The position numbers were made by a program, and so were the translations under genes. From the NCBI GenBank assembly GCA_033398695.1, contig CM065815.1:103072501-103136500 (forward strand): 64,000 nt of DNA, in the 5' to 3' direction. The stretch comes from Orobanche coerulescens. Its lineage: Eukaryota; Streptophyta; Magnoliopsida; Lamiales; Orobanchaceae. Under the pieces are notes generated by a model. That model did no database searches and was not told the origin of the DNA. It saw only the letters and a list, made by a program, of their open reading frames with translations. The stretch's first letter is position 1, and every line of letters begins with the position of its first letter. Below, piece by piece: positions 1 through 10,929 of this stretch.

Positions 1-104
1 GTTGTCACCAGTTCCCGACAGTTTTTTGTCGATAGCTCCCTTTCATCAAAAAGCCTTCCGCTGTATCGATAGCGAATTCGCATAACCAGTGAGAATTCGT
101 ATCA
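1..104 (+). repeat. 3' end of the 5' LTR of A1
   Basis: Matches the last ~100 bases of the 3' LTR at 5381-6337, ending in the shared terminus GAATTCGTATCA. The rest of the LTR lies left of the window. Confidence 0.9.
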
Positions 105-108
105 TAAG

Positions 109-121
109 TGGCATCGGAGCC
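109..121 (+). promoter_or_regulatory. Primer binding site of A1
   Basis: TGGCATCGGAGCC starts four bases after the LTR end. It is a two-mismatch version of the initiator tRNA-Met complement TGGTATCAGAGC used by most plant gypsy and copia elements. The same variant occurs in A2. Confidence 0.75.
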
Positions 122-143
122 CAAGTTCTTGATCTTTGGCATT

Positions 144-1174
144 ATGGATCTCAACGACACTGATTTCTTGGCAAAACTTCGTGACGCACTGCGTGACGTA
201 CCAGAACAACGCAACCAGCGCTGGCAACCTAGGCGTGGTGACTATGAACGACCCTCACGCCATGTCGAAGAGTTCAAGGTGAACGAGCTTCCAGAGTTCA
301 TTGGAGGGACCGACCCTGAAGTTTACCTGGAATGGGAACGAAAAATTGATCGTATGTTCGAATTTAAAGACCTTGACGATGAGAAAAGGTGTAAGTATGC
401 AATTCTCAAGTTGGGGAAAGGAGCTTCACTTTGGTACGAAGGAGTGAAAACACGAAGAGCTCAAATGCGGGGAAAGAAAAGATCCGTTCGTGGGATTCGT
501 TAAAAGAAAACTTCGCAAAAGATATGTACCAAAGATCACACCGGTTATCCTTGTACAGAAGATAGCAGATCTCATGCAAGGAAAGTTAAATGTCAGTGAG
601 TACATTGAGGAGTTTGAGAATCTAACCTTAATGGGAGAGATAGAGGAGAATGAGGAACAGAAGATGTCGCGATTCTTGCGTGGCTTAAACCGAAGCATAG
701 CTAACTCGGTGGAACTGTATCCATACGAGGACTTCGATACATTATGTGGGTTATGTGTGAAATTAGAAGCTCAAAACAGGATGAAGATGTATTAACCCGA
801 ATTTCCAGTCAAATTTGGAAACCCAAGCGTCGGGTCTAGTTCATTATTAATCTGACCGACTCAGCCTCTGTTGCGATTCCTGCTAAGGCGACTGTACCCT
901 ACGTACCGAAGGAGACGAGTTTGGCTAAAGTAAGATGTTTCAAATGTCAAGGGTTCGGGCATTATCAAAATGCTTGTCCAAACAAACGAGTGGTGACACT
1001 CAGGGAAGCTGTCACGATCCGGGATGAGTTGTTGGTTGAAGAAGAAAGACTAGGTGACGTATTTGATTTCGACATTAAGGACGAAGAAGGAGAGAAATGC
1101 GAGACTTACGATGCTCCAAGCTATGACACGGCTTTAGTTCGCGAACGCTACGAGGCCAAAGTCAGATCGAATGA
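144..1174 (+). pseudogene. gag of A1 (capsid and zinc knuckle), frameshifted
   Basis: Encodes the structural Gag that packages element RNA. I start at the ATG at 144 (MDLNDTDF), because the upstream in-frame GTG lies inside the primer site. The capsid domain carries the retrotransposon Gag core, with the LPEFIGGTDPEVYLEWERKI and YAILKLGKGASLW segments. A frameshift near 490 and a stop at 793-795 break it. A single CCHC knuckle (CFKCQGFGHYQNACP) sits at about 945-990, followed by an acidic linker. A2 has a longer uninterrupted version of the capsid part, which shows that the breaks are secondary. Confidence 0.85.
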
Positions 1175-1670
1175 TTGAACAATGAAATCAAATATTTCAC
1201 GAAGTGTCAAATTGGAAAGAAATGGTGCGATTTGATCGTTGATGGAGGGAGTTGCACCAACGTCGCTTCCAGTGAGATGGTGACTAAACTCGGGCTGACC
1301 ACTACGGCTCACCCGAAACCTTACACTTTGCATTGGCTCGATGATGGGAGCAAAATAAGGGTGACTAAACAAGTGAGGATTGGACTAGCCATGGGTTCAT
1401 ATGAAGACAACGTATTATGTGATGTACTCCCGATGGATGCATGCCATGTACTGTTGGGAAGACCATGGATGTTTGATAGGGACGTTTTACACCGAGGAAG
1501 AAGCAATGAGTACGAGTTACGGGATAAAGGCAAGAAGATTGTGCTTAAACCAATGTCACCTCAAGCTATTCACTCTATGAGTTCTAGTAGGAGTGAAAAG
1601 CCTAAACTGGCCATGTTTGCGAGCGAACGGGAGGTGGAACATGCTATTAATGATGGCAAGTGTGTGTACT
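1175..1670 (+). pseudogene. Aspartic protease region of A1, cut by a LINE
   Basis: Retropepsin-type domain that processes the polyprotein. The active-site segment reads IVDGGSCTNVASS, a DGG form of the usual D[ST]G, and A2 and B share the same line of sequence. LLGRPWMFDRDV follows, the typical end of the protease fold. The reading frame runs into the poly(T) of the LINE inserted at 1671 and resumes in the RT part at 2695. Without the insertion the frame would continue as in A2 (13380-13440). Confidence 0.85.
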
Positions 1671-2694
1671 TTTTTTTTAGGGAAAGGTCAATTGCATAAA
1701 TAAGATAAGAGTGGCCAAGAAAGGCTGGCCAATACCCGACAACCATATAGAATGGTCCACCAAACAACGTAACAAAGAGCAAAAGTAGGAAACAAAGCCT
1801 ACGAACAAATTGCTACCAAAGCTACAAAGCCTAGAGAGATACAATAAAAGAGGAACTACCAAGCTATCCTCCAAATACGACGAAGAGCCACAGTAGATAG
1901 AGAACGAGCAGGCCATCTATGAGAGATAATATCACGAACAAGACCTATCCCCTGGAAAGTAACCGAATGAGGATCTCGACGGCTCTGGCCAAACCTCCTC
2001 TCCTTCCTCTCCTGCCAAATCAAATAGACCAACGCAGCAAGAAGAATACGGTAAGCCACGTTGACCACGTGCTTACCTCTCCATCTCCTAGCAGCCCACA
2101 AAACCCCCGAGCTCCACACAGAGTGAGGCCAACGAAAGCGGACGGCCCTCCTAGCAATAGAAATACACCTCCTAGAATAAGGGCACTGAAAAAATAGGTG
2201 GGAGTGCGTCTCTACCGCCATACCACAAAGGACACAAATCCCATCAATATGCTGAAGCCAAGGCTTATCCATAGTCAATAACCGCTCCTGAATAGCCAAC
2301 CAAAGGATGAAAGAGTGCCTCGGGATCTTTCCCGGTCCGTGCAAGAGCGGAGCCCAAGGAACAGGGGGCGAATAACCTCTGAGGAACCGAAGAGCAGAAG
2401 AGGATGAAAAAATTCCCGAACTAAGCGGTCTCCATAAAACGCGATCCTGACCCCCATTAATATGAGGCAAAGCAGAGGTAATCTGCAAAAGCTCGGGCCT
2501 ATCCACCACCGGCCACTCCCAAGAACCCTCAGCAATAACCGAATCAAGCCTAGCACCCACGTCGATGCCGGACCACAGAGGAGCTCTAGGAACGGAATGC
2601 CTAATCACACCCATAGAATGCCAGGGGTCCGACCACAAGAAGAAGGATGAGCCATCTCCAATGGAGTACTGAAATGCTCCCATAACAAGGGGAC
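1671..2694 (-). mobile_element. 5'-truncated L1-type LINE inserted in A1
   Basis: About 1.0 kb of LINE 3' end on the minus strand. The T-run at its left edge is the poly(A) tail. It is flanked by a perfect 15-bp target duplication, gcaagtgtgtgtact (1656-1670 and 2695-2709), and the intact empty site is visible in A2 near 13397-13411. It belongs to the same family as the long copy at about 46964-52833; both end with the same 3' UTR (TTATGCAATTGAC before the tail). Truncation at the 5' end with a long duplication is the hallmark of target-primed reverse transcription. Confidence 0.95.
1856..2694 (-). pseudogene. LINE ORF2 C-terminus (zf-RVT domain)
   Basis: This is the C-terminal part of an L1-type ORF2 protein, downstream of reverse transcriptase. 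The zinc-binding zf-RVT domain is visible as CVLCGMAVETHSHLFFQC, preceded by PRHSFILWLAIQERL and followed by the VYLIWQERKERRFG segment. The natural stop follows RRIWRIAW, as in the long copy. The endonuclease and RT domains are missing because of 5' truncation. The frame is open through the whole insert and is better preserved than in the 52-kb copy. Confidence 0.9.
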
Positions 2695-5522
2695 GCAAGT
2701 GTGTGTACTTGTTGGTTCTGAAGGAGACACGGAATGGTGACATTGTTGTGCGGAACGAAAGGATGGATGCCTTATTACGCGAATTTGCGGATGTTTTTCC
2801 CGAAGAATTACCGTCGGGTTTACCACCAATTCGCGGGATTGAACATCAGATCGACCTCATACCGGGTGTGTCGTTGCCTAACAAAGCTGCCTATAGATGT
2901 AATCCCGAGGAGACGAAGGAATTACAAAACCAAATCGAGGAACTGATGGATCGTGGTTATGTTCGAGAAAGCCTAAGCCCTTGTGCGGTTCCGGTATTAC
3001 TGGTTCCAAAGAAGGACGGATCTTGGAGGGTGTGTATTGACAGTCGAGCTGTGAACAATATAACCATCAAGTATCAATTTCCGATTCCGAGGCTTGATGA
3101 CATGTTGGACGAATTACACGGATCAGTGATCTTCTCAAAAGTTGATCTACGAAGTGGTTATCACCAGATTCGAATGCGAGAAGGAGATGAGTGGAAGACA
3201 GCCTTCAAAACTAAACACGGGCTGTATGAATGGACCGTTATGCCGTTCGGTCTTACAAATGCACCGAGTACTTTCATGCGCTTGATGAATGAGGTACTTA
3301 AGCCATTTTTAGGGAAATTTGTGGTTGTATACTTAGATGATATTTTGATCTACAGCCGATCATTTGCAAGAACATTTCGAACACTTGAGGCAAGTCTTGA
3401 AACCCTTAGAGACCGTTTGTATGGGAAAAAGGAGAAGTGCTCATTTTTGGTCGAAAGTATAGTCTTTCTTGGCTATGTTGTTTCAAAGAATGGAGTGTCG
3501 GTCGATCAAGCGAAGATCGAAGCAATTAAGTCCTGGCCGGTTCCCACTACAGTGACGGAGGTTAGATCGTTCCATGGACTAGCTTCATTTTACCGAAGAT
3601 TCATTCGAGACTTCAGTACCATTGCAAGCCCAATAACCGAATGTTTGAAGAAGGGCACGTTTAATTGGAGCGAAATTTGCTCAGAGTCATTTGCAAAGTT
3701 GAAGGAGAAGTTGTGCGAAGCACCAATCTTAGCATTACCCGATTTTTCGCAACCGTTTGAGGTGGAATGTGATGCTAGCGGAGTGGGCATTGGAGCGGTT
3801 CTCATTCAGGGAAGGCGACCTATTGCTTATTTTTCCGAGAAGTTAAACGGTGCTCGTCTGAATTATTGTACGTACGACAAAGAGTTTTATGCTATTGTGA
3901 GGGCTCTAGATCATTGGAGTCACTATCTTCGACCAAAGCATTTCATCATACATTCGGACCATGAATCCTTGAAGTATATTAACGGACAACACAAGTTAAG
4001 TCCCAGGCATGCGAAGTGGGTGGAATTCTTACAATCATTTCACTTCTCATCGAAGTATAAGGATGGCAAGAGCAATATTGTGGCAGATGCATTGTCTAGG
4101 CGTTATGCCTTACTCGCCGCTCTTGATGTTCGTTTGCTAGGGTTCGATACCGTAAAGGAGTATTACGAAGGAGATGCGGATTTTGGCGAAACCTTCGCCT
4201 GGTGCAAACCAGGCCCGGTGGGAGAATTTTCGATACAGGAGGGCTTTCTTTTTAAGGGAAATCGTCTTTGTCTACCCAGGCACACGATTCGCGAATTGCT
4301 GATTCGAGAGGCTCATGGGGGAGGTTTGGCTGGCCACTTTGGTTCAGCCAAGACATTGGATGTGCTTAAAGAACATTTTTATTGGCCAAGGATGCAGGGG
4401 GATGTTAATAATATAATCAGTAAATGCGTGACATGCCATGTTGCGAAAAGTTCGTTCAAACCAGGAGTCTACACACCTTTACCAATTCCGGAGAGGCCAT
4501 GGGAGGATGTATCAATGGATTTCATTGTGGCTTTACCTCGAACCCAAAGAGGTAAGGATGCGATCATGGTTGTTGTCGATCGTTTTTCAAAGATGGCTCA
4601 TTTTTGTTCCTTGTCACAAAACCGATGATGCGAGTAATGTTGCTGACCTGTATTTCCGAGAGGTGGTGCGATTACATGGAGTTCCGAAAACTATTGTTTC
4701 GGACCGGGACTCAAAGTTTCTAAGCTACTTTTGGAACACGTTATGGAGGAAGGTAGGAACCAAGCTTTTGTTTAGTACTTCACATCATCCTCAAACCGAC
4801 GGACAAACTGAAGTAATGAATCGAACACTGGGACGCTGCAGGCTTGGTAAGCAAAACACAAAAGGATCGGGATCTCGAATCGCACATGCGGAGTTTGCTT
4901 ATAATCGATCTCCTACTCATGCCACTGCACACTCTCCATTTGAAGTAGTTTACGGGTTGAATCCTTACATACCGCTAGATCTAATTCCACTACCAAGTGA
5001 CGAATTGGTGCATAAGGATGCGGAGTCAAAACTAAAATCAATGATGAAATTACACGAGCAGTGGATCGAATCAAGGAAATAAACGAGGCGTATAAAAGGA
5101 AGTCGAACAAGCAAAGAAAGCCGAGACTATTCGAGGTGGGAGATTTAGTTTGGTTACATTTGAGGAAGGAACGATTCCCGAGTAAGCATAAGAATAAGTT
5201 AATGCCACGAGCCGAGGGGCCATTTAAAATAGTTGCGAAGGTGAACGACAATGCTTACAAATTAGAACTTCCGGGCGACTATGGAGTGCATGCTACTTTC
5301 AACATAGGTGATCTTTCTCCTTATCTTGATGATGACGGGATTGCAGAATTGAGGACAATTCCTCTTAAAGGGGGAGGGGATGATACGAAGTCGACTACTC
5401 CAAGCGAAGAAGACGAAGTAAGGATCGACGTAAAACACCTCGACCGCACTACAACATACTTGGGCGAGAGAGCTGAAACGAGGCATGGAGGCACCTTGAT
5501 AATTGGAATTGGAGTAACTTAA
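2695..5522 (+). pseudogene. pol of A1: RT, RNase H, integrase
   Basis: Reverse transcriptase carries [32 protein letters not shown] and the catalytic YLDD box at about 3329. RNase H follows ([14 protein letters not shown] near 3768, [17 protein letters not shown] near 4086). Integrase has the HHCC zinc part (CVTCH near 4428) and the DDE core: [15 protein letters not shown] near 4699 and [10 protein letters not shown]. One base is inserted near 4605 (CHKTDD is read in the next frame) and another break lies near 5060. The C-terminal part runs past the polypurine tract (5366-5380) into the 3' LTR and stops at 5520-5522, ending IIGIGVT. No classical chromodomain is seen. Confidence 0.9.
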
Positions 5523-6337
5523 ACAAAAGACAACTTGCAACATGGGAGGGGGAAAAGGTCCAAGTGGTAGCTAAACAAAGAATTTTCAGCATTTCTTTAT
5601 TATAAAGGCAGCAGGATTCTTGGCAACTTGTTATCTGAAAAAGCGGCTGTCAAACTTCAACTTGAAGACAAGACCCAACTTTTACTTTTGTCAACAAGTG
5701 ACATGAAGAACCTTTTATTATCCTTTCATTATTTTAAAACGACTTGTAATAGTTTAAGTTATTTTGTCGAGCCACTTTTGCCTATAAATAGTGGCGATAG
5801 AGTTGTAATAGAGATTATTGAATATTGAAGAATTGAGAACACTTTGTGTTTTCCACAGTGAATGCTTTTCATCAAAACTTGGTTTTTATTCGACGCGTTT
5901 GAATACTAATCGATTGATTCTCAATAGGTCTTGAGGAGAAATCACTTTATCAAATTATAGGTCTAATTTGATAAAACTTCATTTATACCTGTTTCGATAT
6001 TACATTTATTTTTGATACGATTGTATACTTGTCCGATATTCCGCATAAAGTGTCGTTCGATCCTTCGAACTTATTTCCTGTCTTAACTTTGTTTCCGTCC
6101 AAAACGTGCTGTTTCGAGTGTCGCTGTTTGGAGGTGGACTGTTTCGAGTCATTTTCCAGTTGGCCAAATTCCTATCCTGTTGCTGTATCGAATTACCGTC
6201 TTCATCCATTATCAGTATTGTTGCTGTAGCGAGTCGTTGTCACGATTCCCGACGCTTTTTGTCGATAGCTCCCTTTCATCAAAAAGCCTTCCACTGTATC
6301 GATAGCGAATTCGCATAACCAGTGAGAATTCGTATCA
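5381..6337 (+). repeat. 3' LTR of A1
   Basis: 957 bp from TGATACGA to TTCGTATCA, preceded by the purine-rich tract AAAGGGGGAGGGGA. It aligns with the A2 LTRs along its length. The first ~140 bases are also coding (see pol). A TATA box (TATAAATA) lies at 5783-5790, so U3 is about 430 bp. Confidence 0.92.
5783..5790 (+). promoter_or_regulatory. TATA box of the A1 3' LTR
   Basis: TATAAATA in the context GCCTATAAATAGTGGC, conserved in both A2 LTRs (11309-11316 and 32717-32724). It would start element transcription about 30 bases downstream. Confidence 0.7.
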
Positions 6338-7376
6338 CACACCTGCAGGGATCAGGATTTAATACTGCCACTAATGGCTATCATATTGCAGTCATTTATG
6401 CTGCATTATGGTCAAGAGTTATGAATTTCAAACAAATGGCAGGGGTTACGAAATTCAAACCTGCCATTAACTCCTCCTCATTACTCTGGGAGGTTACAGT
6501 TTATATTGGCTGAATTTTGAACAATCAGGATGTACCTAGACTGTATTCAGCTCTTTAACCACTTGACGGATGTACCTGGACTTCCTTATGTGCACATACG
6601 AGCCCAACTACGTTGTTGAGCTTGTCCAATAAATTCTTTAAGCTAGCCCAAGGCCTAGCTCACAGCCAAGCCCACGAACAGGCCCAAAGACCAATTGCCA
6701 AGATCCAAGATCAAGGCCAAGGCCAAGGGCAAGGTCCAAGGTCCACGGCTCGCGGCCGCGGCGAGGCGGGCGGGCGGCAGCGGCGCGCTCGTGTGGGCTT
6801 TAAGCCCATACACATGTGCCATTAATTATTACATGCATAAAGGTAACTCCTTATATACTAGAATAATGATGGTTCATTATTCAGTATGGGATTCCATCCC
6901 TTATTAATTCACAATTAAGTGACAAACTTTAATTCACTATTTCTCACTCATCGGGAGTCGGTTTAGAGAAAGTGAATATACCACGATCATCTACTCGGAA
7001 CGTATATCGATCCTATAATATTTAATTTTACAAAATAAAATTAAAATAATTAACGATTCCAACATTCATTTCACTTTTTAGTTGTTCAATCAAATAGTTT
7101 TATCATTATATGTCATTATTATTTTTCACATCATCATATATAAATAATACATAAAAGTACACATCAGTTGTATCAACCATCGACCAAACACCATCCGTCC
7201 ATCCGTCAAAAAGATTTTATTCTATTTTTGCCAGCAATAGCTGACAATCACTAGGAACGGTTGGCGCTGAAACAGAGTCGGTTCTGACATTATGGGGGTT
7301 TTAGGCTAAGAGAAGGGATGGGTCTTTTTGTTCCCCCACACAAACTTGCAAATTCAACGGAAAACAATATCTCAAT
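6338..7376. other. Unassigned interval with LTR-like debris
   Basis: No credible gene. The stretch from about 6690 to 6780 is a low-complexity run of GGCCAAG-type repeats followed by a very GC-rich block, then TGGGCTTTAAGCCCA, a self-complementary motif. AT-rich sequence follows. This resembles part of a degraded copia LTR, but I could not find a partner LTR or primer site. Short ORFs here look like chance. Confidence 0.3.
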
Positions 7377-7383
7377 CTTTTGC

Positions 7384-9668
7384 GCAGTCGGGATGCTAGG
7401 GCGTGCGTGGACTGCAAGGTGTTCCGGAGCGAGGCATGTGCTTCTCAACACCGGCTGCTGGCTATGGATTTATCCATGAGAGGTCGTGTTGTTAGCAGGG
7501 TTAGAGAATCTAGACCTAGGATTCTCTGGAAGGATCTGAAGGGTGAGAACGCGACAGTATTCAAGGAGTCTCTGACCCGCGAAGGAGGTTTTTTGTGTGC
7601 GGGCGATGCTAACCTTATGTGGACCAGCATGGCCAATGCTATTAGGAGAGTGGGCGAGAAGGTGGTAGGAGTTTCTTCGGGGAGGTCTAGTGGACCTAGG
7701 GAGGCTTGGTGGTGGAATGAGGAGGTCCAAAGCAAGGTTAAGGCAAAAGAAGCGCTTTTTGAGGAGCTTTTGTCGGTTAGTGATAGGGAGGAGAGAATCT
7801 TGAAGATTGTAGCGTACAAGGTGGCGAAAAGAGAGGCTAAGAAGGCAGTGGCTAAGGCTAAATGTGAGGCTTACGAGGAGATGTTCAAGCGCCTAGACAC
7901 CAAAGAAGGAGCGAATGCTATTTTTAAACTAGCGAAAGCTAGGGAAAGAGGGTGGCGCGACCTGGGTCCCGTTAAGTTTATTAAGGATGTTTTGGGTCAA
8001 GTGTTAGTGAACGATGTGGCTATTAAGGAGCGGTAGAATAGGTATTTTTCCATACTTTTCAATGAGGCTAGAGGTAGTGACTCGGTGGTGCAAGGAGTTA
8101 GTCTATCTTCTGCTCGTTCGTTTAGTTCCTGTGAGAGCATCAGTAAGGAGGAAGTAAAGGTTGCCCTAATGAAAATGGGTAGAACTAAGGCTGTAGGCCC
8201 GGATCATATCCCTATTGAGGTGTGGCTTTGTCTGGGGGAAGTCGGCGTTCAGTGGCTAGCAGAGCTGTTCAACATCCTCCTTAAAGGCTCTAAGATTCTG
8301 ACAGAGTGGTGGCATAGTATTGTCGTGCCTTTTTTCAAGAACAAAGGCGATGCTAAGAGTTGTAGTAACTATAGGGGTATTAAACTCCTCAGTCATACTA
8401 TGAAACTTTGGGAAAGAGTGGTGGAATGCAGGGTTAGAAGAGAAGTGGAGATCTCAGAGAACCAATTTGGCTTCATGCCGGGGAGGTCCACGACTGAGGC
8501 CATTCATCTCGTCAGACGCCTTATGGAAAAGTTTAGAGAGCGGCGTAAGGACCTCCATATGGTGTTCATAGATCTAGAGAAGGCTTATGATAGCATTCCG
8601 CGCGATGTTATTTGGAGGAGCCTAGTAGAGAGGAGGGTGTCGTTGCCGTTCGTTAGGGCGATCCAAGACATGTACTCCCAAGCTAGGACGTGCGTTAGGA
8701 CCCCAGTTGGTGACACCCAGTATTTTCCGGTTGAGATAGGGCTACACCAGGGGTCCGCGCTAAGTCCTCTTCTCTTCGCTCTAATCCTTGACATCATTTC
8801 GCGAGGGATTCAAGATGGCATCCCGTGGTGCATGCTTTTTGCTGACGACATTGTGTTAGTGGCGGAGTCGAGGAGGGAGGTGAACTCGAAGTTGGAGCTT
8901 TGGAGGTCTAAGTTAGAATCCCAGGGCTTGCGTGTGAGCCGGTCTAAGACCGAGTATCTCTAGTGTAACTTTAGTGGCGAGGCCAACGAGGAAGATGTTG
9001 AGGTAATGATTGTGGATCAGATCGTACCCCGGACGGATAAGTTCAAGTATTTGGGTTCGATCATTCAGAAGGAAGGTGAGTGTGAAGATGATGTCACGCA
9101 TCGCATCAAGGCGGGGTGGCTAAGGTGGAGAGCAGCGACAGGGGTCCTGTGCGACAAGAAAGTCCCTCTTAGGTTGAAGGGTAAATTCTATAGGGCGGCA
9201 ATCCGACCTGCAATGTTATATGGCTCCGAATGTTGGGCGATGAAGAAGTCGCTTGAGAGCAAGCTGGAAGTGGCTGAAATGAGAATGTTACATTGGTCGT
9301 GTGGTCGCACAATGTTAGATAGAATTGCGAACGGGGTTTTCAGGAACGCGCTGGAAGTGGCGCCCATTTCAGCAAAAGTTAGGGAAGGGAGATTGAGATG
9401 GTTTGGCCATGTCCGCAGGAGGCAGGCATCTGCTCCGGTGAGGAGGGTCGAGAGTTTAATGGTTGTCGGGGAGAGGAGGAGAGGCAGACCGAGGAGAACA
9501 TGGGAGGAGCAACTGAGATTAGATTTGAAGGCCTTAAACCTTTTCGAGACCATGACTGTTGATAGGTGCGCTTGGAGGCGCCAGATCAGAGTTGTGGATT
9601 CTTTTGTAGGGAGCGGTGCTGTAGTTGAGAGCCTCAGGGTTGGGTTGTCTCGGTTAGCTTTGACATAG
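7384..9668 (+). pseudogene. RTE reverse transcriptase ORF with two stops
   Basis: One continuous frame (about 760 codons) interrupted only by TAG at 8034-8036 and TAG at 8961-8963. Visible parts: end of the endonuclease (ACASQHRLLAMD), a linker rich in K and E, then RT with [71 protein letters not shown] and the FADD catalytic box at 8838-8849. The C-terminal region (YGSECW, RLRWFGHVRRR, RRGRPRRTWEEQL) is diagnostic of plant RTE. The first stop replaces an expected Trp codon and the second an expected Gln codon, so both fit deamination of methylated cytosine. Confidence 0.9.
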
Positions 9669-10034
9669 AGCATTATATTTTTACTATTATTGTATATTTT
9701 ATCATATTATCTTTGCATGTGGTGTATTTTTATCATATTGACAGGGAGCTGTGCGCAGAGCCAACCTCTCTTTTGTTAGAGCAGCATTCATCGGGAGTGA
9801 AGTAGCCAATTTTTGCTTAGGTAAGACCCATGTGGATCAAGCCATGGGCTCAGGTATGGTTTTGAGCTTTTTCGAATCATATGTTTTCTTTTGTATTTAT
9901 CACACAAGATTCTGCTGTGCACTAAGCTGGGGGTCTTCACGGAAACAGCCTCCCTACCGTAATAAGTAGGGGCATGGTCTGCGTACATCTTACCCTCCCC
10001 AGACCCTGCTCTGAGCGGGATATACTGGGTATGT

Positions 10035-10057
10035 TTGGTTTGGTTTGGTTTGGTTTA
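10035..10057 (+). repeat. GGTTT tandem tail of the RTE LINE
   Basis: Four to five GGTTT units immediately after the conserved RTE 3' end, where an RTE element carries its microsatellite-like tail. Confidence 0.8.
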
Positions 10058-10066
10058 AACTTTTGC

Positions 10067-10290
10067 TTCAAGTTATCTTTATACTTCTTAAAGTTATTCT
10101 TCAACTTGAATGTAAAATCCGGTACCTATTATTATAGAAACTTATTTTGTGTTTAGCAACACAAATTTTAAATATTAATTCAAACATTATTTAACAAAAT
10201 ACTATGAATAAAAGGGTATAAAAAATTTGGGGCCCTGGAAAGTGGGGCCTCTAGGCGCAGGCTTAGTCCCGCTACACCCAGGGCCGGCCC
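10067..10290 (+). mobile_element. hAT-like transposon terminus
   Basis: The sequence ends at CAGGGCCGGCCCTG (10277-10290), a perfect palindrome of the CAGGG-type terminal repeat used by many plant hAT elements. It is preceded by the TTTGGGGCCC and GGGGCCTCTAGGCG wording commonly seen inside such ends. I cannot find the opposite terminus or an 8-bp duplication. The RTE LINE may have inserted in it. Confidence 0.4.
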
Positions 10291-10898
10291 TGCGCTGGAA
10301 TCTCGACGATCGACCACTGCTCGACAATTTTTTCTAGCTGCTGGTGGCGGTCACTATCCTAGCTGGAGGGGAACCACCGGGGGCCAATAATTCTTTTGTT
10401 GTTCGCCGATGATCGACCATTATTGAAAGGTACTCTTTTTTACAGTCATCGCCAGTGGTAGATCACCTCCAACGGCTGACTACTATTGGCCAGTATTTTT
10501 TGTTATTTCTCAATCACTGCCTACTGACAGTCAGCATCTAGACCTCCATCGGCCAACAATTTTAATTTTCATCACTGCCTGTAGCTACCGCTAGGATGGC
10601 AATGTGAGCGAGCAGGTGCAGGGACCTCTACCTCCGCTTTGCCCCCGCTTCAAAAGATCATCACTATCCCCGCCCCCATCCCGGCTCCAAAATAACATCC
10701 TCATCCACGTTCTCGTCCCACGGGTACCCAACCATCCTCCAAACACATAGCGCATCTTCACGTTTACCCGGTTCCCTGCCTCCAAACATCATCCATGCTT
10801 CGTATCTACTTCTAAATATAATTTTTTTATTACTTTGTATGGAATTTATTCTTTTTAAAACAAAAGAAGAAGTAAGAAAAATAATAATAAATAATATT

Positions 10899-10929
<31 letters not shown>
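10291..10929. other. Unassigned interval, target of A2
   Basis: No gene seen. 10580-10790 is GC-rich and reads as the edge of an unknown repeat. A run of alternating TA (about 10903-10929) sits directly at the A2 insertion site, and sequence continuing this target resumes at 33241. Loosely similar GC-rich wording on both sides of A2 hints at inverted ends of an older small transposon, but the match is too weak to call. Confidence 0.3.

Larger units (their letters stand above)
1..6337 (+). mobile_element. Ty3/gypsy chromovirus A1 (CRM-like), left end outside window
   Basis: LTR retrotransposon in the order LTR end, primer site, gag, protease, RT, RNase H, integrase, polypurine tract, LTR. Only the last 104 bases of the 5' LTR are present, so the 5' target duplication cannot be seen; the five bases after the 3' LTR are cacac. 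It shares its gag, pol and LTR sequence with the element at 10930-33240. A minus-strand LINE splits the protease/RT junction. The lineage call (chromovirus, CRM-like) rests on the RT/integrase wording and on the pol frame running into the 3' LTR. Reading frames are broken in several places, so the copy is not autonomous. Confidence 0.9.
7384..10059 (+). mobile_element. RTE-clade LINE, 5'-truncated
   Basis: Non-LTR retrotransposon beginning just inside the C-terminal end of the endonuclease and running through RT to a 3' tail of GGTTT units (about 10035-10057). A candidate 7-bp duplication, cttttgc, flanks it (7377-7383 and 10060-10066). The 3' region just before the tail, with GGTCTGCGTACATCTTACC and CCCCAGACCCTGCTCTGAG, is the conserved end shared by plant RTE LINEs and the SINEs that parasitise them. 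RTE elements end in short tandem repeats rather than poly(A), which fits. Confidence 0.85.

Noticed and set aside
6613..6907. Overlapping ORFs in GC-rich block
   Set aside because: Low-complexity repeats of GGCCAAG type; no domain and no support from context.
9188..9673. 161-codon minus-strand ORF
   Set aside because: Antisense to the clearly identified RTE ORF.
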